Shown here in pieces: positions 1 to 8,143 of a stretch of 26,850 nucleotides of DNA (positions within the stretch are counted from its first letter, which is position 1; each line of letters starts with the position of its first letter). The stretch spans positions 1 through 26,850 of the forward strand of contig DATLXH010000146.1 of the NCBI GenBank assembly GCA_035576005.1. Reading direction: 5' to 3'. Both the position numbers and the translations under genes were made by a program. The notes under the pieces were generated by a model. It was not told where the DNA came from and did no database searches. It saw nothing but the letters and a program-made list of their open reading frames with translations. This stretch comes from DATLXH01 sp035576005 (GTDB lineage Bacteria; Acidobacteriota; Thermoanaerobaculia; Gp7-AA8).

Positions 1-266
1 ACCTCGCTCTTTTCGAAGGACTGGCGAGACTTTCACGCCCCTCTCCCTGCTTCGCTCCGCTCGCTTCCCTCTCCCCGCCGGGGAGAGGGATTACGCCGCT
101 TCGCGGCTCAACGACGTCAGACAGTGAACCGGTGTCATCAGAAGCGGCTGCACGGCAAAATTGCCGCGACTGAGAGAAAGAGACGAGATGTCGTCGGCAA
201 TGCGGGCTGAGGACGCGAATGCGCGCGGAGTGGCGCGATGCGGGTCTCGCGTAGAATCATGGTGTC
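1..266. other. Gene-poor leader with repeat-like sequence
   Basis: No convincing gene is seen here. The first 90 bases are pyrimidine-rich, of the CCCTCTCCC...CTTCGCTCCGCTCGC kind often found as dispersed intergenic repeats, and end in a perfect hairpin at 67-89. The remainder leads into the GTG-started gene at 267. The short minus-strand frame here has no recognisable protein features. Confidence 0.5.
67..89. repeat. Perfect 10-bp hairpin
   Basis: CCCTCTCCCC at 67-76 is exactly complementary to GGGGAGAGGG at 80-89, with a 3-nt loop. No T-run follows on either strand, so this looks like an intergenic palindrome. A factor-independent terminator for a gene left of the window is possible but less likely. 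Confidence 0.5.
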
Positions 267-1169
267 GTGCCCTCAACCAACAAGACTCAGACGCCTCCTC
301 CGACTCGGAAGCAGGACCTCAAACAGAAGAAGCCGGCTGATCTTCAGCGGGCCATTCGTGAGACCGCCACTGACGCCGTCAAGTCCGCGGTTTTCGACAA
401 GAGGCCGTATCTCAAGGCGGCCTTTGCCAACCCGTACAACGTCTCGCTCCTGATGGGGACGCTTGCGGCGGCGGTAGCTACTGCGAATCCGATCCTGGCG
501 GCGGTTGCACTGGGAGCGGAGGCTCTCTGGTTGCTGCATGGTCCGGAGTCGTCGACGCTGCGAAAGCTCCTCTGGGATCCGCGCTTCGACAAAATTCGCC
601 TTGCTCTCGAAACGAAGGAACGGGAAGAAAGGATCAAGGATCTGGCTCCCGAGGTGCGTGCTCGTGTGGGAGAGCTCGCAGGAAAGCAGGAAGAGATCAA
701 CCGTCTGGCCGCGCAGAACCCCTCTTTCACCGGCGAGTTGCTTCGAAGCGAGCTCGTGAAGACGCGGAGGCTCGTCGATTCCTACATAGAGATGGCAGTG
801 ACGTGCGGTCGCTATGAGAACTATCTCGAGACTGTCGACAGAGAGGAGATCGAGCGCGACCGCGAACGTTGGCTGGACCGATCGCGCGACGAGAGAAGCT
901 CAACGCAGGAGCGCGACATCGCAGCGAAGAACTTCGCAGTGATCATGAAACGGATCGAGAAGATCCGCGAGATCAGCGATTACCTCCGCGTCGCCAGAGC
1001 GCAGCTCGACCTGATCGAGAACTCCTTCCAGCTCATCGCAGATCAGATTGTGATGATGCAGTCGCCTGCGGAGCTCTCCGGCCAGCTCGACGACCTCCTG
1101 GACGGCGTGGAGTCGATCCGCCAGACGTCGCTCGACACCGAGAAGATGATCACTACCTTCGGGATTTAG
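267..1169 (+). CDS. Coiled-coil protein with one hydrophobic segment, partner of AAA+ ATPase
   Basis: This is a 300-residue protein of unrecognised family with a GTG start. Residues 1-50 are basic and polar. Residues about 55-95 form an Ala/Leu-rich hydrophobic stretch (around NVSLLMGTLAAAVATANPIL) that could be one or two membrane helices. The rest is charged and helical with Glu/Arg heptad character, typical of coiled coil. The AAA+ ATPase gene starts 70 bp downstream on the same strand, so the two probably form an operon in which this protein anchors or adapts the ATPase at the membrane. That role is inferred from context. There is no signal-peptide cleavage motif and no catalytic motif. 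Confidence 0.8.
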   Translation: MPSTNKTQTPPPTRKQDLKQKKPADLQRAIRETATDAVKSAVFDKRPYLKAAFANPYNVSLLMGTLAAAVATANPILAAVALGAEALWLLHGPESSTLRKLLWDPRFDKIRLALETKEREERIKDLAPEVRARVGELAGKQEEINRLAAQNPSFTGELLRSELVKTRRLVDSYIEMAVTCGRYENYLETVDREEIERDRERWLDRSRDERSSTQERDIAAKNFAVIMKRIEKIREISDYLRVARAQLDLIENSFQLIADQIVMMQSPAELSGQLDDLLDGVESIRQTSLDTEKMITTFGI

Positions 1170-1239
1170 GAAGAATGGAAATGGCGAACCGTCTAACGCA
1201 ATGCCACCTCATTCGTCGCCACGGTAGAATCGTGAAGAA

Positions 1240-3084
1240 ATGACCGACAAGAACCTTCCCTCCTGGGCCGATGACCTCAGGCGACGTTACATCCGCGGAG
1301 AAGCGTCGATTTTCCTCCTGCACGGAAACGTCTATGACGTCGTTCTGAGCGCTGGCAAGACCTACACCCTCACCGACTTCCTCGGGCATGTGCTCCTCAA
1401 GGACTCGAAGGAAACCATCGCCGTCTATAACGTTGCCACTGGGGTCCGTTTCCTCAAACGTGCACCCGTCGAGAATGGCACGAAGGATGAGCTGCTTCTG
1501 TCGGCCGAGAAGCCTCAGGTGCTCGGTGCGATCGAACGATTGCTGATGGGAAACTCGAGAACCGCGGTGATCCTCGAGTACGCGGAAGTGCTCGCACCAG
1601 CAGGGGACCCGGGTTTTCAGGCCGACGGCGACCGTGCTGCGATCGTGACTCTGCACCGCTGGTCATTCCTTCCCGAGATCGAGCGCAGCGACAACGTGGT
1701 CATTCTCATCGCCGAGAATCTCGCTGAGCTCGCGCCGAAGCTGGTCTCCAATCCGAAGGTAGCAGTCGTCGATGTCCCGATGCCCGACCGCGACACCCGC
1801 CGGGCCGCAGCCGCTGTTGCCGACCGAAGACTCTCCGAAAAGGAATCGGGACGCTACGCTGATGTGACGGCTGGCCTCAAATCGATCCAGATCATTTCCA
1901 TCCTCACCCCTCCTCCCGCGAGCGAAGGGGAAACGGAGGATCGCAGAGCTTTCATCGCGGGCCTGCTCGGCGGCGCACCCGACGCTCCGGAGCGAGCAGC
2001 GAAGCTTGCCGAGCTGACCGCCGGGATGAATCACGATGAGATCCGCAAGCTGCTCGCCCCTGGTGCAACAGCTGTGGAGCTAACTGGCAGCGACAGAGGA
2101 GAGCAGGCGCGACTCGAGGTAGACCGGCTGATCGCCAGACGCAAACGCGAGATCATCGAGCGTGAGTGCTTCGGTCTCGTCGAGTTCGTTGAGCCACAGC
2201 ATGGCTTCGATGTCGTCGGTGGAATGGAAGAGGTCAAGAAGGACCTGCTGGTCATCGCTGCCAGCATTCGCGACGGACTCACGACCCGGGTACCGATGGG
2301 CATTCTCTTCACCGGGCCGATGGGAACGGGCAAGACGTTTGTCGCCGAGGCCTTCGCGAAAGAATGTGGTCTGACGACGATCAAGCTCAAGAACTTTCGA
2401 TCGAAGTGGGTCGGAGCGACCGAGGGGAATCTCGAGAAGATCCTCAACGTGATCAAGGCAATCGGTCAGGTCGTGGTAATTATCGACGAGGGCGATCGTG
2501 CGTTCGGCAACACATCTGACGGCGATGGCGACGGGGGAACTTCTTCTCGAGTCATCGCTCGCATCAAGGAGTTCATGTCGGATACCTCGAACCGAGGACG
2601 GATCATGTTCCTGGTCATGACCAACCGTCCCGACAAGCTCGATGTCGACCTCAAGCGCGCAGGCCGTCTCGATCGCAAGATTCCGTTTCTCTATTCGCAG
2701 ACTCCGGAAGAGGTCGAGAACATCGCCCGTGCTCTCATCCGTAAGAACAAAGTGAAGAGTGACGTCGAGTTTGCCGAGATCCGTGAGCAGTTCTCGGCAA
2801 AGCTCGTCGGTTACAGCAACGCCGATGTCGAAGCCGTGATCCTCATGGCCCACGACGACGCTGCCCGGGAGGGGGTCGTAACGGTCGGCGCCGAACGCTT
2901 CGTCCGCGCTGCGGGCGATTATTTTCCCAGCCGCGATGTCGAGCTTCTCGAATACATGGAGCTACTCGCCGTATTCGAAGCGTCGAGCCGCCGCCTCCTC
3001 CCGGAAAAGTACGCCAGCATCACACCGGAAGAGCTCGACGTGCGCCTCCGCCAGCTCCGCGCCATCGTCGGCTCCCGTCGCTGA
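1240..3084 (+). CDS. AAA+ ATPase with a degenerate N-terminal AAA-like half
   Basis: This 614-residue protein has a complete AAA module in its C-terminal half. Walker A is GPMGTGKT at about 359-366, Walker B is VVVIIDEGDRA at about 410-420, sensor-1 is MTNRP near 459, and the AAA signature GRLDRKIPF is near 474 with its arginine. The N-terminal 250 residues look like a worn AAA fold: FLLHGNVYDVV where a P-loop strand would be, TAVILEYAE in a Walker-B-like position, and VVILIAENLAEL followed by VPMPDRDTR in a sensor/arginine-finger-like position. No P-loop lysine is seen there. The product is likely a hexameric remodelling ATPase, and its substrate is unknown. It sits 70 bp after a coiled-coil membrane protein gene. 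The ATG start is preceded only by a weak GAAGAA. Confidence 0.88.
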   Translation: MTDKNLPSWADDLRRRYIRGEASIFLLHGNVYDVVLSAGKTYTLTDFLGHVLLKDSKETIAVYNVATGVRFLKRAPVENGTKDELLLSAEKPQVLGAIERLLMGNSRTAVILEYAEVLAPAGDPGFQADGDRAAIVTLHRWSFLPEIERSDNVVILIAENLAELAPKLVSNPKVAVVDVPMPDRDTRRAAAAVADRRLSEKESGRYADVTAGLKSIQIISILTPPPASEGETEDRRAFIAGLLGGAPDAPERAAKLAELTAGMNHDEIRKLLAPGATAVELTGSDRGEQARLEVDRLIARRKREIIERECFGLVEFVEPQHGFDVVGGMEEVKKDLLVIAASIRDGLTTRVPMGILFTGPMGTGKTFVAEAFAKECGLTTIKLKNFRSKWVGATEGNLEKILNVIKAIGQVVVIIDEGDRAFGNTSDGDGDGGTSSRVIARIKEFMSDTSNRGRIMFLVMTNRPDKLDVDLKRAGRLDRKIPFLYSQTPEEVENIARALIRKNKVKSDVEFAEIREQFSAKLVGYSNADVEAVILMAHDDAAREGVVTVGAERFVRAAGDYFPSRDVELLEYMELLAVFEASSRRLLPEKYASITPEELDVRLRQLRAIVGSRR

Positions 3085-3149
3085 GCAGGCCGCTATCCGT
3101 CGTCTCGCGGCGAGGGTCTGTGAGAAATGCGGGTTCAGCCCTTGTGGCC

Positions 3150-3174
3150 GGCTCTCTTCCTTTTTGAGGGAGCC
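3150..3174. terminator. Possible bidirectional terminator between convergent genes
   Basis: GGCTCTC at 3150-3156 pairs with GGGAGCC at 3168-3174 (one G-T pair) around a T-rich loop, in the gap between the convergent AAA+ and FHA/phosphatase genes. The run of five Ts lies inside the loop rather than after the stem, so the call is weak. A TGTGAGAAATGCGGGTT sequence just before it (3119-3135) recurs near 7.6-7.8 kb, so the whole gap may instead be a dispersed repeat. Confidence 0.3.
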
Positions 3175-3226
3175 TGACGCCGTTCCGCAGGCAATCTCAG
3201 GACGCCGATTCGGGATCGAGCTCAGC

Positions 3227-4870
3227 TCAGCGGCGGCTCAGGGCAACCAGAGTGACGTCATCGCCCTGCGGCGTGAGGCCGGCGAAGTTCATCACCAGCG
3301 AATTGAGGCCCAGAAGGATCGAATTCGCAGACTTGCCGAGGAGTGGCGCTGCGAACTCGAGGACCCCTCCTCCGCCCAGTTCTTCGCCTTTCGCGTTCTC
3401 GCATTCCGTGACGCCATCGGTGAAAAGAAGCAGAGACTCGCCGGGTGCAAGTTGAAGGGTTTGGTTTCTATAGTTCGCCGCTACGAAGAGGCCGACCACC
3501 ATATCCGTGACCGCCAGCTGTCGAACTCCGTCGCCAGTCACGTGTAGTGGCGGGACGTGACCGGCATTGGCGTACTGCACCTCTCCACTGACCGGATCGA
3601 GGATGCCTGCGAAGAGCGTGACGAACTTCGATGGCGCGGTCTTCGGGGCCAGCGTCAGGTTGATGTCGCGAACGAGATCCGCCGCTGTGGGATTCGATCG
3701 AGTGAAGATTCCGAATGCAGTGGCCAGTCCCGCCATGACCAGGGCCGCAGTGATTCCCTTGCCGCTGACGTCGGCGATCACGAAATAGACGCGGCCATCA
3801 GGGCGGACGACGAAGTCGTAATAGTCCCCGCTCACCGTGTTGCAGGGCCGGCTCAAACTTGCAAATTCGTAGCCCTCCACAACGGGGGGTGAGGATGGAA
3901 GAAGGCGGCTCTGCACCACGTAAGCCGTCCGCAGCTCGGCTTCCATCTTGTGCTTGGTGAGAGCCTCCTCGCGAAGTTTCGTTGTCTCCAGCTTCATCGC
4001 TGCGATTCGAGCGACCTGCGCCACCAGCCGGACCTCTTCCTCCGTGATGTTCGATCGACCGAGCAGGTAATCGAGATAGAGAACTCCCACGACGGTCTCG
4101 CCGACGATCAGGGGGGCGCACAGCGCCGAGCGAATGCTCTGTCCGATGATGGATTGCGCACTCTGAAACTTCTCATTCTCGGCCACGTCGACGAAAGAAA
4201 TGACCCTTCGTCCATCGACGACCTCGCGCATGAGCGTGCGCGATATGGTCAGCTGCGAGGTCTCGTCGGCACTGCTCTTGTGGACCGTCACGCTGACGAA
4301 CGACTGCTTGTCCTCAGACAGGATTGCGATTGCCGCACGCGACGGCCTGAGCAGGCGATGGACCCGCTCGACGATGAAGTCAAAAAGCTCGTCCAGAGGC
4401 CGGTCCTCAAGGAGCTCCAGCGCAAGCGCGTTGAGGATCTGCAACCGGTCGTTTTTGCGATATCCCTGCGTATCGTCGGCTACCGCCTGCTGGAAAAGAA
4501 TCGAAATATTCGTCAGGGGAGCCGAGTCATGGACCGACAGATCCGACGGCGGGGAGACCGCTGACGCTCCGTGAAACGCGATTTCGGTATCCCCAAGAGT
4601 GATGCGGTCCCCGGGCGAGAGCGGAACTTCAGTTTGTACACGCGCACCGTTTACGAACGTCCCGTTCGCGCTGCCACAATCCTTCAGCACCCACCGATCA
4701 GAAACCAGGGTGATCTCCGCGTGATGGCGTGACAGGAAGCGGTCTTTGATCGGGAAGCTGCACGTCGCGCCGCGACCGAGGGTATGCGTCCCCGTCGTAA
4801 GTGCGTGGGTCACGGGGTCAGCGTTTGGTGGGGTAAGAGTGATGCTCGCGGTCAGGGCTGCGCTGGTCAA
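3227..4870 (-). CDS. FHA-GAF-PP2C (SpoIIE-type) serine phosphatase
   Basis: The 547-residue protein has three parts. An FHA domain (about 8-105) has LGRGATC, SRHHAEI and NGTFVNG, the residues that bind phosphothreonine. A GAF domain spans about 150-310. A SpoIIE/RsbU-type PP2C domain spans about 345-547, with SGDYYDF, VIADVSGKG, NAGHVPP, LLLFTDGVTE and GDDVT supplying the metal-binding aspartates. It probably reads phospho-signals through FHA, senses a ligand through GAF, and dephosphorylates a partner such as an anti-anti-sigma factor. The start is TTG, chosen because GGAGA lies five to six bases upstream and the FHA fold begins directly after it. A TATAAT lies a further 30 bp upstream. No sigma-regulator gene is adjacent, so the partner is not visible here. 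Confidence 0.9.
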   Translation of the reverse strand: MTSAALTASITLTPPNADPVTHALTTGTHTLGRGATCSFPIKDRFLSRHHAEITLVSDRWVLKDCGSANGTFVNGARVQTEVPLSPGDRITLGDTEIAFHGASAVSPPSDLSVHDSAPLTNISILFQQAVADDTQGYRKNDRLQILNALALELLEDRPLDELFDFIVERVHRLLRPSRAAIAILSEDKQSFVSVTVHKSSADETSQLTISRTLMREVVDGRRVISFVDVAENEKFQSAQSIIGQSIRSALCAPLIVGETVVGVLYLDYLLGRSNITEEEVRLVAQVARIAAMKLETTKLREEALTKHKMEAELRTAYVVQSRLLPSSPPVVEGYEFASLSRPCNTVSGDYYDFVVRPDGRVYFVIADVSGKGITAALVMAGLATAFGIFTRSNPTAADLVRDINLTLAPKTAPSKFVTLFAGILDPVSGEVQYANAGHVPPLHVTGDGVRQLAVTDMVVGLFVAANYRNQTLQLAPGESLLLFTDGVTECENAKGEELGGGGVLEFAAPLLGKSANSILLGLNSLVMNFAGLTPQGDDVTLVALSRR

Positions 4871-4899
4871 GAAGTCTCCATAAAGACAGGAAGGGCGAA

Positions 4900-4905
4900 A
4901 TTATA
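4900..4905 (-). promoter_or_regulatory. Candidate -10 box for the FHA/phosphatase gene
   Basis: A perfect TATAAT reads on the minus strand 30 bp upstream of the TTG start. The hexamer 17 bp further upstream (CCCATT) is not a good -35, so this is a single-box prediction. Confidence 0.35.
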
Positions 4906-5051
4906 GACCTTTGGCTCAACGGAATGGGCGGGAGATCATCCACCGCGTCGGCATCCGCAGCTCCCAAGCCTCGACCAGCGGAGGACGCTTTAAGGCTCTG
5001 GAGACGAGTCACACTTGTGGCAGACTCTGCCCGTTACTTGATCGACACCTC

Positions 5052-5057
5052 AGGAGG
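5052..5057 (+). promoter_or_regulatory. Strong Shine-Dalgarno that fixes a TTG start
   Basis: AGGAGG sits five bases before TTG at 5063. This decides the start of the secreted peptidase, whose signal peptide begins exactly at that TTG. Confidence 0.8.
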
Positions 5058-5062
5058 CCTCC

Positions 5063-7486
5063 TTGCCACGTACCTTCTCGCTCGTTCTGGTTCTCTTCTT
5101 TTTCGCTCTCGAAATCTCCGCTCAGGACGTTGATGCTTACCGGATGCCTCCGCCTGAGATCGCCGCGCTCGCTGATGCTCCGCTCACGCCATCCGCATTA
5201 GTCAGCCCGACCGGAGACACGGTCGCCCTGCTTGAAGTGCCCCCTCTTCTGACACTCGGCGATCTGGCTCAGCCCGAGCTCAAGCTCGCCGGACTTCGTT
5301 TCAATCCCGTGACCCTGGACCAGACACGACCGACCTATTACAGGAACCTGCGCCTGCTGAGTGTCGCTGGCGCGAAAGTGCAGAGCGTCACCGGTCTCCC
5401 CGCTGATGCGCGCATCCGCAACGCTGCGTGGTCGCCCGATGGTAAATCGCTGGCATTTACCTTCGCCCGGGAAGGTGGAGTGGAGCTCTGGGCCGTCGAT
5501 GTCTCAACCCGTGTGGCCCGTCGCGTCGGAACCGTGCTGCTGAACAACGTCTCTCCGAAACGCCCTTATGAGTGGCTCTCGGAGAGCACGACGCTTGCGG
5601 TGCGTGCCGTTCCCATCACACCTCGGACACGGCCTGTCGTCTCGGCTGTCGCCGACGGGCCCGTCATCCAGCAAAACCTCGGCAAGAAGACTCCGGCCAG
5701 GACATATCCCGATCTCCTTCAGAATCCAGCTGACGCGGCTCTGTTCGAGCATCACCTGGAGTCGCAACCAATGCTCGTCACTCTCGACGGCAAAGCAACG
5801 CCGGTCGGTGCCATGGCACCCATCACACGGTTCGAGCCTTCTCCCGACGGCCGCTACCTGCTGGTCGAGACGGTCCGCCGCCCCTTCTCCTACACCTTGC
5901 CGGAGTCGCGATTTCCCCGGCGGCTGGAGGTCTGGGACCGCAGCGGATCAATCGTCCGACAGCTCGCGGATCTTCCGCTCGCCGACTCGATTCCCACCGA
6001 CTTCAGCGCGGCGGCGGAAGGACCTCGCGATGCCGGCTGGCGCGACGATAAGCCCGCTTCGGTTTTCTGGGTCGAGGCGCAGGACAAAGGTGATCCGCGA
6101 GTGGCTGCTGCGGTCCGCGACAGGCTATACGCGTTGGACGCTCCATTCACAGCGACCGCGACAAAGCTCGCCGAGCTTGCACTCCGATTCGATAGCGTCC
6201 TGTGGGGCCGGGACGACCTCGCGCTCGTCTCGGAGGACTGGTTCAAGGACCGGAAGACCAGGACATGGAGAATCGACCCGTCGAAGCCGGACAAGAGTGC
6301 GCAGCTCATCTTCGAGCGTTCGTTCGAAGACCGCTACAGCGACCCGGGCACGCCGGCTCTCCACGCGAATCGATGGGGTCGCAAAGTTCTGCTGACGGCC
6401 GACGGCGGCCGCTCGATCCTCCTGATCGGCGAAGGTGCATCGTCCGAGGGCGATCGGCCGTTCCTCGATCGAATGAATCTGGAGACCCGGAAGAGCAATC
6501 GTCTCTGGCAATCCGGCGCGCCGGACTTCGAGTTTGTGGTGGAGGTACTCGACGGCGACGCAACACGGATGATCACGCGCCGTGAGTCGATCAACGACCC
6601 GCCGAACTACTTCCTGCGCGAGCTCGGCAAAAAGCGTGTCGTCGCCCTCACGAATTTTCCGCATCCAACTCCCCAACTGGCGAAGGCGAGCAAGGAGCTG
6701 ATCCGATACAAACGTGCCGACGGTCTGCAGCTCAGCGGGACGCTCTATCTGCCGCCGGGCTATGACCCGAAAAGCGGGCCACTTCCCGTGCTGTTATGGG
6801 CCTACCCTCAGGAATTCAAGACAGCGAGCGCCGCCGCGCAGGTCACGGACTCGCCATATCGATTCATTCGCGCCCCTGCACTCGGACCGCTTCCCTTCCT
6901 CGCGCGTGGTTACGCAGTCCTCGACGATCCATCGATTCCGATTATCGGAGAGGGCACAGCAGAGCCGAACGATACCTACATCGAACAGCTGGTGGCAGGA
7001 GCGAAGGCTGCCGTCGATGAGCTTGTCCGGCGCGGCGTAGGCGACCGTGATCGGATGGCAATCGGAGGACATTCCTACGGTGCGTTCATGACCGCCAACC
7101 TCCTCGCCCACAGCACTCTGTTCCGCGCCGGCATCGCTCGCAGTGGCGCGTACAACCGCACATTGACGCCGTTCAGTTTCCAGGCGGAGGAGCGGACCTT
7201 TTGGGAGGCACCGGACACGTACATCAAGATGTCGCCATTCACGTATGCACAGAACATCAAGACGCCGCTTCTGATGATTCACGGGATGGAGGACAGCAAC
7301 AGTGGCACGTTCCCAATCCAGAGCGAACGACTCTACGCCGCTCTCAAAGGCCACGGCGCCACCGTTCGTATGGTGATGCTGCCTTATGAATCGCATGGGT
7401 ACCGAGCACGAGAATCGGTGATGCACATGCTCTGGGAAATGGATACGTGGCTGGACCGCTACGTGAAGAACGCGGCGGCGAAGTGA
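5063..7486 (+). CDS. Secreted S9-family (prolyl oligopeptidase-like) serine peptidase
   Basis: This 807-residue protein has an N-terminal signal peptide of about 21 residues (basic start, then LVLVLFFFALEISA before Gln-Asp). A beta-propeller-like region follows, with WSPDGKSLAF- and PSPDGRYLLV-type blades. The C-terminal alpha/beta-hydrolase domain carries the catalytic triad: Ser671 in GGHSYGAF, Asp744 in HGMEDSNSG and His778 in ESHGY. Length and motif order match dipeptidyl-aminopeptidase or glutamyl-endopeptidase-like members of S9. It should act outside the cytoplasmic membrane on peptides, but substrate specificity cannot be read from the sequence. The start is TTG with a perfect AGGAGG. 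It is divergent from the phosphatase gene, about 190 bp away, and monocistronic as far as can be seen. Confidence 0.93.
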   Translation: MPRTFSLVLVLFFFALEISAQDVDAYRMPPPEIAALADAPLTPSALVSPTGDTVALLEVPPLLTLGDLAQPELKLAGLRFNPVTLDQTRPTYYRNLRLLSVAGAKVQSVTGLPADARIRNAAWSPDGKSLAFTFAREGGVELWAVDVSTRVARRVGTVLLNNVSPKRPYEWLSESTTLAVRAVPITPRTRPVVSAVADGPVIQQNLGKKTPARTYPDLLQNPADAALFEHHLESQPMLVTLDGKATPVGAMAPITRFEPSPDGRYLLVETVRRPFSYTLPESRFPRRLEVWDRSGSIVRQLADLPLADSIPTDFSAAAEGPRDAGWRDDKPASVFWVEAQDKGDPRVAAAVRDRLYALDAPFTATATKLAELALRFDSVLWGRDDLALVSEDWFKDRKTRTWRIDPSKPDKSAQLIFERSFEDRYSDPGTPALHANRWGRKVLLTADGGRSILLIGEGASSEGDRPFLDRMNLETRKSNRLWQSGAPDFEFVVEVLDGDATRMITRRESINDPPNYFLRELGKKRVVALTNFPHPTPQLAKASKELIRYKRADGLQLSGTLYLPPGYDPKSGPLPVLLWAYPQEFKTASAAAQVTDSPYRFIRAPALGPLPFLARGYAVLDDPSIPIIGEGTAEPNDTYIEQLVAGAKAAVDELVRRGVGDRDRMAIGGHSYGAFMTANLLAHSTLFRAGIARSGAYNRTLTPFSFQAEERTFWEAPDTYIKMSPFTYAQNIKTPLLMIHGMEDSNSGTFPIQSERLYAALKGHGATVRMVMLPYESHGYRARESVMHMLWEMDTWLDRYVKNAAAK

Positions 7487-7577
7487 TGTTGGCAACGATC
7501 CATGCAGAGTGAATGGAGAAACCTGAGGAGTTCACCTCAGCGAGTTTGCCCCCGACGTTCCAGGTGTAAGGAATTCC

Positions 7578-7790
7578 ATTAGCCCGTATTTCTCACAGCT
7601 CTCCGTGAACGCACACAGAGTGTCATCCCGAGCGTCGAGCGAGGGATCTGGGCGGGAGCCTGATGCACCGGCAACTATTTCTGAATCGGAATTCACAGCG
7701 CCAGGCCCCCACCCAGATTCCTCGCTCGACGCTCGGAATGACACAATTCCGGCATTGAATAGATGAACCTGTGAGAAATGCTGGTTAGAC
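7578..7790. repeat. Nested palindromic intergenic repeat
   Basis: An inner inverted repeat pairs 7621-7652 with 7712-7743 (32 nt, 2 mismatches; TGTCATCCCGAGCG against TGTCATTCCGAGCG). Weaker pairing continues inward for about 15 nt. An outer pair reads CTGTGAGAAAT near 7590-7600 on the minus strand and at 7769-7780 on the plus strand. The outer motif also occurs once, unpaired, at 3118-3135. The palindrome fills most of the 344-bp gap between the peptidase and the hicB relic. It could act as a transcription-blocking structure or be a non-autonomous mobile repeat. Confidence 0.7.
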
Positions 7791-7830
7791 TCAGTCTGGT
7801 CACTTACGATTTGAACCTGGAGAGGACAAC

Positions 7831-8063
7831 ATGACGCAGTCAAGACACTTTACTGCACTGATTTACCGCGAAGCGTCGGGATACTCTCTCTCTGCCCTGA
7901 GCTCGACGTCGCCAGTCAGGGTGGCACCGTAGAAGAAGCCGCGGAAGTCTGCGACATCCTTCACGAGGAGGGGTTTTTGACTCGGGGAGAAGGGGTGCCA
8001 GTGCGGCATGACCCGCTGGTACCTCATCAATCTCCAGAACGACGAAGTGCGATAAACCGATGA
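7831..8063 (+). pseudogene. hicB: Frameshifted HicB-like antitoxin relic
   Basis: GGAGAGG lies six bases before an ATG that opens MTQSRHFTALIYREASGYS, the normal HicB N-terminus. In the starting frame it stops at 7930-7932. From 7890 the next frame reads LCPELDVASQGGTVEEAAE, the next conserved stretch of HicB, and continues to a stop at 8061-8063. The switch falls in a (CT)5 run at 7884-7893; with (CT)4 the two halves join as GYSLCPELDVASQGG. A two-base slippage therefore explains the break. Residues after EEAAE no longer resemble HicB, and no HicA toxin gene was found, so the 3' part is also decayed or replaced. The call rests on recognising the family pattern by eye. Confidence 0.75.
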
Positions 8064-8143
8064 GGTTCCCTTTCTGGCTGAGGCCGGCGTGGCACGTGAG
8101 CGATGATGGTCTGCGCAGCACACGCTCCTCGTGATTCCAGCGT

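Noticed and set aside
2080..2853. A 257-codon minus-strand frame across the AAA+ gene
   Set aside because: It lies opposite the Walker A, Walker B and sensor regions of a clear AAA+ protein and looks random itself.
7840..8123. Minus-strand small frames over the hicB relic
   Set aside because: They lack start-site support and family features; the plus strand shows the HicB pattern instead.
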